Under the pieces are notes generated by a model, which made no database searches, was not told where the DNA came from, and worked only from the letters and a program-made list of their open reading frames with translations. Below are positions 57,970 to 64,000 of a DNA stretch of 64,000 nucleotides, piece after piece. Numbering within the stretch: position 1 is the stretch's first letter; each line of letters opens with the position of its first letter. The translations under genes were made by a program, and so were the position numbers. Source of the DNA: Sandaracinus amylolyticus (lineage in GTDB: Bacteria > Myxococcota_A > Polyangia > Polyangiales > Sandaracinaceae); NCBI RefSeq assembly GCF_021631985.1, contig NZ_CP070225.1, positions 5,890,001-5,954,000 on the forward strand, read 5' to 3'.

Positions 57970-59439
57970 TTGTCGCGCCAGAGCGAACGCCTCGCCCTCG
58001 ATCCCGACGAGCTCCGGCGCACCCAGGGCCCGAGCCTCGCCGCGCGCATCGCCAACCTGTTGGTCAGCGAGATCCGCCGCGGGCGACTGCGCCCCGGGCA
58101 GCGGCTGCCCGGCACGCGCACCCTCGCCACCGCGCTCGACGTGGAGCGCGACACGGTCGTGCGCGCGTTCGCCGAGCTCGCCGCGGAGGGCTGGCTCGCG
58201 AGCCGCCCTCAGTCCGGCACCTTCGTCGCCGGGGAGCTCCCCGAGCGCACGATCCGTCGTCCCTCGACCGCGCGCACCGCGGTGCCCGAGCACGCCGCGT
58301 TCTCACGCCCTCCGCTCGTGGTCTCGGGCCTCGACGCGCTCCCGCCCGGCACCGTGTTCCTCGGTGGCGGCGTGCCCGACGTGCGCCTCGTCCCGCGCGA
58401 GGCCCTCGCGCGCGCGCATCGCCGCATCCTCCGCACCTCGCCGCGCACGCGCCTCGACTACGGCGATGCCCGCGGCGAGCGCACGCTGCGCCGCGCCCTC
58501 GCCGAGATGCTCGGCGAGCAACGCGCGATCGCCACCGACGAAGACGGCATCCTGATCACACACGGCAGTCAGCACGCGATCGATCTCGTCGCGCGCGTGC
58601 TCGTGCGCCCCGGTGATCGTGTCGCGCTGGAGGACCCGGGTTATCCGCCGGTGCGCCAGACGTTCCGGCTCTCCGGCGCGTCACTGGTGCCGATTCCCGT
58701 CGACGCGCGCGGGCTCGACGTCGCCGCGCTCGAGCGCGCGTGTGACGAGGCGCCGATCCGCGCGATCTACGTCACTCCCCACCACCAATATCCGACGATG
58801 GTCGTGATGGCGCCCGAGCGACGCCAGGCGCTGCTCGCGCTCGCGCGCCGGCGTCGATTCGCGATCATCGAGGACGACTACGACCACGAGTTCCACTTCG
58901 AGGGTCGCCCGGTGCTGCCGATCGCGAGCGCCGATGCGCACGGCTCGGTGGTGTACGTCGGCTCGCTCTCGAAGATGCTCGCGCCGGGCCTCCGTCTCGG
59001 CTTCGTCGTCCCGCCGCGCGACGTCCTCGACGACCTCGTGCAGGTGCGGTTCGCCTCCGATCGCCAAGGCGACCACGCGAAGGAAGCCGCGGTGGCAGCG
59101 CTGATCGACGACGGCGAGCTCGCGCGCCACGTGCGTCGAGTGCGACGCGTCTACCTCGCGCGCCGCGACGTGCTGCGGGACGCGCTGCACGAGGCATTCG
59201 GCGAGCGCATCCACATCGAAGAGCGCTCGGGCGGGCTCGCGCTGTGGGCGAAGCTCGAGCCCGGTGTCGAGCGCATCCGCGAGCGCGCACTGTCACGCGG
59301 AGTGATGTTCTACGTCGGACGCGACTTCACGTTCGATGGCCGCAGCATCCCGTTCGCGCGCTTCGGCTTCGGCTCCCTCGACGAGCGCGAGCTCAAGCGC
59401 GCAGTGGGAGTCGTGGCGCGCGCCGCGCGTCGTCGATGA
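57970..59439 (+). CDS. MocR/PdxR-like regulator (GntR HTH + aminotransferase domain)
   Basis: The 489-residue protein has an N-terminal GntR winged helix (about 22-90: LAARIANLLVSEIRRGRLRPGQRLPGTRTLATALDVERDTVVRAFAEL) and a C-terminal fold-type I aminotransferase domain (about 125-480), with the PLP Lys in VGSLSKMLAPGLRLGFV, plus EDDYDHEF and the EDPGYPPVRQ segment. The PPOX neighbour and the PdxR-like fold suggest control of B6-related or FMN-type genes, but the ligand is unknown. The only start that includes the whole HTH is the TTG at 57970, so translation initiation may be weak. Confidence 0.9.
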   Translation: MSRQSERLALDPDELRRTQGPSLAARIANLLVSEIRRGRLRPGQRLPGTRTLATALDVERDTVVRAFAELAAEGWLASRPQSGTFVAGELPERTIRRPSTARTAVPEHAAFSRPPLVVSGLDALPPGTVFLGGGVPDVRLVPREALARAHRRILRTSPRTRLDYGDARGERTLRRALAEMLGEQRAIATDEDGILITHGSQHAIDLVARVLVRPGDRVALEDPGYPPVRQTFRLSGASLVPIPVDARGLDVAALERACDEAPIRAIYVTPHHQYPTMVVMAPERRQALLALARRRRFAIIEDDYDHEFHFEGRPVLPIASADAHGSVVYVGSLSKMLAPGLRLGFVVPPRDVLDDLVQVRFASDRQGDHAKEAAVAALIDDGELARHVRRVRRVYLARRDVLRDALHEAFGERIHIEERSGGLALWAKLEPGVERIRERALSRGVMFYVGRDFTFDGRSIPFARFGFGSLDERELKRAVGVVARAARRR

Positions 59440-59443
59440 CTCG

Positions 59444-60391
59444 CTACCGCACTCCGGCCGAGATCAGGATGCGTGAATAGAACGGAAACGAATCCGAGCC
59501 GCGCGACACGGCGATCAGGCTCGCGAGCTCGCCGAAGGGGATATCGGGATCCGCCGAGACGATGAGCGTGCTGGGGTCGCGTGGAAACGCTGCCCGGAGG
59601 CGTGACAAGCAGCGCGTCACCGCGAGGAAGTCGGGCCCCGCAGCAGTCCGCCCAGCGGCGACTGCGCGGCCACTCACTCCCTCGCAGGTCCCGTCGTAGC
59701 GGAGCTCACCGCGCGCGACGATCACACCCTCGGCGAACACGGTCGCGCTCGTCACGGGCGAGAGAACGCCGCTGCCCGACAGCGGCGGCAGCACGATCGT
59801 CAACACGCCGAATTCAGCGCCACGACGAACTGCGAAGCGCAGGTGGCTGCGGTTCGCCTGGCCCGCCGAATACACCACGCGCGCCACCGTCGCGAAGGGC
59901 ACCTCCGGCTCGATCGAGAGCGTCAGCGTGCGGTGTCCGCCGCGCTCCGCGGCCAGCGCGTCGAGGATGCGCGTGGCCAGGTGTCCGTTCTCGCCACCTT
60001 GGATGTCACTCGGCGAGAAGCGCCCGTCGGACAGGGCGAGCAGCGGCGGCGCCGCACCCAGCGACACGTCGCGCATCGTCACGACGAGCGCCGCACCGTC
60101 CTCGACATACGGATCGAGCGACAGGGCCTCGACGCTCGGGACACGGAGCCGCGACGGATGAGTCGGTGAGACGTAGACCGGATCGCGCGTGACGGAGTGC
60201 ACGCAGACCGCGAGCGCGACGACCGCCATCGAGCAGCAGAATGCGAATCCCGCGAAGAGCGCGACCTTCGTCGTCGAGGAAGACCGCGACGCGCCCATCG
60301 CGAGCGCGATGCCGAGGACGAATGCTCCGACACCGAGACCCGCCGTCGCCAAGGGCATCTCGATGGCTGTCTCGATCCACGCTGGGAACAT
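59444..60391 (-). CDS. Two-helix membrane protein with tandem ExbD/TolR-like periplasmic domains
   Basis: A 315-residue protein with two N-terminal membrane helices (about 13-33 and 43-65). The periplasmic part shows two similar strands-and-helix units. About residues 130-185: RTLTLSIEPEVPFATVARVVYSAGQANRSHLRFAVRRG. About 265-310: PSTLIVSADPDIPFGELASLIAVSRGSDSFPFYSRIL. Each recalls the ExbD/TolR C-terminal domain (LxIxxDxxxPxxxVxxLxxxxxxxGFxxVxL). Two Cys near residues 240 and 262 may pair. No ExbB/TolQ partner is visible, so the role could be structural or sensory. It converges on the MocR gene with a 4-base gap. Confidence 0.65.
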   Translation of the reverse strand: MFPAWIETAIEMPLATAGLGVGAFVLGIALAMGASRSSSTTKVALFAGFAFCCSMAVVALAVCVHSVTRDPVYVSPTHPSRLRVPSVEALSLDPYVEDGAALVVTMRDVSLGAAPPLLALSDGRFSPSDIQGGENGHLATRILDALAAERGGHRTLTLSIEPEVPFATVARVVYSAGQANRSHLRFAVRRGAEFGVLTIVLPPLSGSGVLSPVTSATVFAEGVIVARGELRYDGTCEGVSGRAVAAGRTAAGPDFLAVTRCLSRLRAAFPRDPSTLIVSADPDIPFGELASLIAVSRGSDSFPFYSRILISAGVR

Positions 60392-60508
60392 CGGTCCCTC
60401 CGCGCCGCGATATGTCCGAGGGACGCACCCGCCGCAACGGGCCCCGAGCTCGAGCGAGGCGGTCGCGACTCGACTCCTGACGCAGCCGCATGGCGCCGGC
60501 GCGCGAGA

Positions 60509-61261
60509 TCACTCTGCGCGAGCGAGCCAGTCGCGAATCACGTCGGCATCGGCGCGCCACAGGACGCCTTCCGCACCCACGCGTTCCTCGATCAGCGCCG
60601 CGAGCGCAGCGCGGAGCTCCGGCTCGTCGGGCACCGCCGGAAGCAGATTCTCTTCGCCCGCGGCAGACCGGAGTCGCCCCGCGATCAGCATCGGGGGCCA
60701 GCGACGCGTCTCCAGGTCCGGCGAGCGCAGGGCCTCGAGCATCGTTCTCGTCTCGACCGCCGCCCCGGCCAGCGCGTGCGCGACGCTGGCCCCGCGCAAT
60801 CGACTTCGCGCCGGCGCGCCGGCGAGGAATGCAATCGCGCTCGCGGTCCCGATCATACCGAGCCCGGACGCCGCTGCTTTGCGCGCATTGCCGTCCTCCA
60901 TCGTGTTCACCACGTCCACGAGATCGCGCTCGGCATCGGCGCCGGCGATTCGCACCGCAGCTACCGCGGCGTAGTCCTCGCTGAGCAACCGATCGCAGCG
61001 TCGCAGGATCTCGATCGACTTCGCGTATCCGGTGCGGTGGCGGACGCGACCCAACAACACGGCTGCGAGCCAGGATGGAGCCTCACCGCGATCGTGGGCG
61101 TCGATGACGACGCGAGCGGCGTGCTCGTCGGGCTCGCACTCGTCCAGTCGCGCCACCACGAGCTGGACGTCCATCGAGCGCTTCAGCGCTTCGCGTACGA
61201 GCGCAGCCGGATCGCGCAGCGCTCGAATGCGCTCGGCGCGTTCTCGATACGACTCGTGCAT
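60509..61261 (-). CDS. Cytoplasmic HEAT-repeat-like protein
   Basis: A 250-residue all-helical protein without signal peptide. Repeated helix pairs (AAVAAVRIAGADAERDLVDVVNTMEDGNARKAAASGLGMIGTASAIAFLAGAPARSRLRGASVAHALA) resemble HEAT/PBS-lyase repeats in myxobacterial proteins of unknown function; the RxAAxxLGxIG-type unit is recognisable. Protein-protein interaction is likely. It lies 117 bases upstream of the ExbD-like gene on the same strand and divergent from the phosphoesterase. Confidence 0.65.
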   Translation of the reverse strand: MHESYRERAERIRALRDPAALVREALKRSMDVQLVVARLDECEPDEHAARVVIDAHDRGEAPSWLAAVLLGRVRHRTGYAKSIEILRRCDRLLSEDYAAVAAVRIAGADAERDLVDVVNTMEDGNARKAAASGLGMIGTASAIAFLAGAPARSRLRGASVAHALAGAAVETRTMLEALRSPDLETRRWPPMLIAGRLRSAAGEENLLPAVPDEPELRAALAALIEERVGAEGVLWRADADVIRDWLARAE

Positions 61262-61343
61262 GGCGCGGAGTGTTCGGCCGAGCGCGCACGACGTCGAGGA
61301 TCCCTCGGCTGGGGGCGTTGACTCCGGGTCAGCTACTCGCCTC

Positions 61344-61349
61344 TACTTT
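61344..61349 (+). promoter_or_regulatory. Candidate -10 box (TACTTT) of a leaderless gene
   Basis: TACTTT ends 7 bases before the ATG at 61357. TTGACT (61318-61323) is a near-consensus -35 but 20 bases away. No Shine-Dalgarno. Confidence 0.45.
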
Positions 61350-61356
61350 CGCCGCG

Positions 61357-62838
61357 ATGGCGGACGACAAGCTTCGTATCTCCCGGCGCACGGCGCTCCA
61401 GGGCATCACTGCGGCGGTCGGCGCGACGGCGCTCGGATGTGGCGGCGGCGAGGACGGCGGCGGCGACGCCGGAGCGCACTTCCCGACCGACGCGGGCAAC
61501 GGTCAGCGCGACGCGCAGCTGGACGACGCCGCGACGATCGACGCCGGCCCCGGCGATGCCGGACGCCCCGATCCATGCGCCGAGACGAGCTCACTGAGCC
61601 CCGCCGAGCTCCTCGCGCCGATCGACACGATCGTCGTCCTCATGATGGAGAACCGCTCGTTCGATCACTACCTCGGCTCGCTGCGGCTGATCGAAGGGCG
61701 CGCGATCGACGGCCTGCGGGGCGGTGAGATCAATCCCGCGCCGAGCGGTGATCCCGTCGCGGTCTGGAACCTCACGGACTTCACGCCTGCCGATCCGCCG
61801 CACGGATGGGACGCCTGCCACGAGCAGTGGAACATGGGCGCGAACGACGGCTTCGTGCGCGCTCACGAGGGCGCCTCGCAGAACGACGTGATGGGCTATC
61901 ACGTGCGCGAGCAGCTCCCGATTCTCTATGCGCTCGCCGACTCGGGCGCGATCTGCGAGCGCTGGTTCTGCTCGGTGCTCGGGCCGACCTGGCCGAACCG
62001 CTTCTATCTGCACGGCGCGACCTCGAACGGCATTCGCTCCAACCTGCCTGCCGTCGGATACCGCTCGATCTTCCAACAGCTCACGAGCGCGGGAGTCTCG
62101 CACGCGAATTACTTCCACGACGTCGCCTGGGCAGTCGGCGGATACGCGAAGCTCACCGGCAACTTCGGCATCGATCGGTTCTTCGAGGACGCCGCGAACG
62201 GTGCGCTTCCGAGCTTCTCGATCATCGATCCGCAGTTCTTCGGCGCGGGCGCGAACGACGATCACCCCGACCACGACATCCAGCTCGGACAGGCGCTGAT
62301 CTCGAGCATCTATTCGGCGCTCGCCGCGAGCCCGCAGTGGAACCGACTGCTCTTCGTGATCACGTACGACGAGCACGGTGGCTTCTACGATCACGTCGCG
62401 CCTCCGACGACCACCGACGAACGTGCGGAGTTCCGACAGCTCGGCTTCCGCGTGCCGTCGCTCGTGCTCGGTCCGCACGTCCGGCGCGGATGCGCGATCA
62501 CCACGACGTTCGACCACGCGTCGGTGCTGCGCACGCTCCAGACCCGCTTCGGGATCGAGCCGCTCAACGAGCGCATGAACGCAGCGAACGATCTCTCGAG
62601 CTGCATCCAGCCCTCGCTGATCGCCGCACCGGCCCCGCCGATCACGCTCCCGCGGCTCGCGATCTCGCGCTCGCGGCTGCTCTCGCGTCCTCCGAGCGCG
62701 GCGCACGAAGAGCTCGTGGCCGCCCTCCGCGGAGTCCGGATCCCCGCGGGCATGGATCGACGCTCGTCGGGCATCGGCGAAACCGAGCACGTGCTCCGCT
62801 GGGGCCACGAGCTCGGCGCGCTCCGCGTGATTCGATAG
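61357..62838 (+). CDS. Tat-exported phosphoesterase (phospholipase C / AcpA family)
   Basis: A 493-residue protein with a twin-arginine signal (SRRTALQGITAAVGATALGC) ending in a lipobox-like LGC, so it may be a Tat-exported lipoprotein. An Asp/Gly/Ala linker leads to the catalytic domain. Signature motifs of the bacterial PLC/acid phosphatase A family are present: TIVVLMMENRSFDHYLGSL (metal-binding and nucleophile region), WNMGANDGFV, CSVLGPTWPNRFYLHGATSNG, and YDEHGGFYDHVAPP. Such enzymes cleave phosphodiester or phosphomonoester bonds in lipids or nucleotides, which fits a predator's surface. The ATG at 61357 is fixed by the Tat motif and the -10 box; longer upstream frames are not coding. 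Confidence 0.93.
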   Translation: MADDKLRISRRTALQGITAAVGATALGCGGGEDGGGDAGAHFPTDAGNGQRDAQLDDAATIDAGPGDAGRPDPCAETSSLSPAELLAPIDTIVVLMMENRSFDHYLGSLRLIEGRAIDGLRGGEINPAPSGDPVAVWNLTDFTPADPPHGWDACHEQWNMGANDGFVRAHEGASQNDVMGYHVREQLPILYALADSGAICERWFCSVLGPTWPNRFYLHGATSNGIRSNLPAVGYRSIFQQLTSAGVSHANYFHDVAWAVGGYAKLTGNFGIDRFFEDAANGALPSFSIIDPQFFGAGANDDHPDHDIQLGQALISSIYSALAASPQWNRLLFVITYDEHGGFYDHVAPPTTTDERAEFRQLGFRVPSLVLGPHVRRGCAITTTFDHASVLRTLQTRFGIEPLNERMNAANDLSSCIQPSLIAAPAPPITLPRLAISRSRLLSRPPSAAHEELVAALRGVRIPAGMDRRSSGIGETEHVLRWGHELGALRVIR

Positions 62839-62909
62839 CTCGCGTGGACGAGCGCGAGTCGGCGGCTCGTCACATCGTGTCGCGCCGGAGCAGGTGCTAG
62901 TCGTTCGCC

Positions 62910-64000
62910 GTGCAGCCCCTGTCTCGGAGATCGCTCCCCGCACGACCGCGCTTGGCGCTCTTGCTCGGTCCGGGCCTGGTCTGGATGGCGCTCGCACAAG
63001 GCAGCGGCGAGCTGATCTGGTGGCCGTACATCGTCGCGAAGTACGGCCTCGCGTTCTTGTTCCTGCTGGTCCCTGCGTGTCTCCTGCAGTTCCCAGTCAC
63101 GTTCGAGATCGCGCGCTACACGCTGCTGACCGGCGAAGGCATCCTCCGCGGCTTCATCCGGCTCCATCGCACGTTCGGCATCGCGCTCTGGGTGCTCTTC
63201 ACGATCTCGTTCCTGTGGTTCGGCGCGTTCGCGTCGGCGGGCGGGACCGCGATCGCGGCGCTGACCGAGTTCCCGCGCGATTGGTCGCAGAGCGCGCGGA
63301 GCCTCTTCTGGGCACAGCTCTCGATCGTCGTGTTCACGATCGCGCTCCTCTGGGCGCGCCGCACCTATCGACTGATCGAGTCGTTCATGAAGATCGTCGC
63401 GGCGGTCTCCGTGATCGGAATGGTCGCGGCCTGCCTGCATCCCGCGGTCGGCGCCGCGGCCGGTGAGTTCGTGCGCGGCATCGTGGTCCCGGACTTCGAC
63501 GCGATGCGCGCCTTCGATCGCGAGGACGCATCGAAGCTCCTGACCGCCGTCGCGTTCGCGGGGCTCGGCGGATTCTGGACGCTCTTCTATTCGTACTGGA
63601 TGCGCGAGAAGGGCATCGGCATGGCGGCTGGTGATGCGGGCCCCGCCCTCCCCGCGAGCGAGCCCGACGCACCCGCGCGACTCCGTGCCTGGCATCGATA
63701 TCTCTCGATCGAGAGCCTGACCGGGATCCTCGGCAATCTCTTCACGACGCTGCTCTCGTGCCTGCTCGCGTTCGCGATCCTGCGGCCCCGCGGATTGATG
63801 CCCGATCAGTTCGACATCGCCGTCGTGCAGAGCGAGTTCTTCGCGGCGAGCTGGGGCACCGCGGGCCGCTTGCTCTTCCTCGTGATCGCCGGCGCGTTCC
63901 TCGCGGACACCTGGCTCGCCACCGTCGACTCGGTCGCGCGCATCCATCTCGACGCGGCGAGCGCGCTCTGGCCGACGTTCGCGAAGCAGGATCAGCAGGT
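62910..64000 (+). CDS. NRAMP-like transporter, N-terminal part (cut by window edge)
   Basis: The visible 363 residues start at a GTG and contain about nine hydrophobic helices. The first is ALLLGPGLVWMALAQGSGELIWWPYIV, followed by KYGLAFLFLLVPACLLQFPVTFEIARYTLLTG, which matches the order and spacing of NRAMP helices 1 and 2. The canonical metal-binding DPGN of helix 1 is GSGEL here, and the MPH motif of helix 6 is absent (GLGGFWTLFYSYWMREKG). It therefore belongs to a divergent NRAMP-related branch whose substrate cannot be assumed to be Mn2+ or Fe2+. A weak -10-like TAGTCG lies 6 bases before the GTG. The frame is open to the right edge. Confidence 0.78.
   Translation, partial: MQPLSRRSLPARPRLALLLGPGLVWMALAQGSGELIWWPYIVAKYGLAFLFLLVPACLLQFPVTFEIARYTLLTGEGILRGFIRLHRTFGIALWVLFTISFLWFGAFASAGGTAIAALTEFPRDWSQSARSLFWAQLSIVVFTIALLWARRTYRLIESFMKIVAAVSVIGMVAACLHPAVGAAAGEFVRGIVVPDFDAMRAFDREDASKLLTAVAFAGLGGFWTLFYSYWMREKGIGMAAGDAGPALPASEPDAPARLRAWHRYLSIESLTGILGNLFTTLLSCLLAFAILRPRGLMPDQFDIAVVQSEFFAASWGTAGRLLFLVIAGAFLADTWLATVDSVARIHLDAASALWPTFAKQDQQ

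Overview
The window is very GC-rich, gene-dense DNA. It carries many lipoproteins, Ser/Thr protein kinases, GYF/TonB-type and PEGA/TPR proteins, metal-binding and FG-GAP repeat proteins, and secreted hydrolases. This mix points to a predatory myxobacterium (Myxococcota, a Sandaracinaceae-like genome); that assignment is an inference from gene content. I count 47 coding regions. Two are cut by the window edges: a membrane protein on the left and an NRAMP-like transporter on the right. I saw no rRNA, tRNA or CRISPR array. Because of the GC bias, nearly every gene has long antisense open frames. These were set aside.

Layout. 0-7 kb: tsaB, a glycogen-synthase-like protein whose catalytic residues are replaced, three unknown proteins, a double-parvulin lipoprotein and a 5'-nucleotidase with two EF-hands. 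7-12 kb: an operon of Ser/Thr kinase, lipoprotein and TPR/PEGA protein, then a second, multi-spanning kinase. 12-18 kb: an NfeD/flotillin pair divergent from a sigma-54 activator, then a LuxR response regulator divergent from a hybrid histidine kinase over a direct-repeat control region.

18-34 kb is the most striking part. A leftward operon encodes a small Cys-rich lipoprotein, a 1887-residue lipoprotein whose C-terminus resembles the TcB-binding end of TcA insecticidal toxin subunits, and a glycine-rich beta-helix lipoprotein. A divergent 2026-residue gene encodes an exported SpvB/TcB/Rhs (TcB-TcC type) fusion with a C-terminal PD-(D/E)xK nuclease-like cargo. Together they look like a Tc-toxin complex rebuilt with Sec/lipoprotein export signals. 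A perfect 8+8 bp dyad lies between the two transcription units.

34-45 kb: a GYF/TonB-type protein, a polysaccharide deacetylase, a duplicated lipoprotein, then a cobalamin riboswitch controlling a compact B12 uptake operon: BtuB receptor, a BtuG-like beta-propeller lipoprotein, BtuF, BtuC, BtuD and CobU. 45-64 kb: an EamA exporter divergent from a MocR regulator; a secreted beta-helix protein; a histidine kinase/response regulator pair followed by a DUF2306-oxidoreductase fusion, sharing an 18-bp upstream element; a DctA transporter; cyanase; a metzincin protease; a 5x15 bp minisatellite; a flavin-binding PPOX protein divergent from a second MocR regulator; ExbD-like and HEAT-like proteins; a Tat-exported phosphoesterase; and the partial NRAMP-like transporter.

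A recurring feature is a TAnnnT-type -10 box ending 7-9 bases before the start codon, which implies many leaderless transcripts. Strong GC hairpins without T-runs sit at most convergent gene ends.
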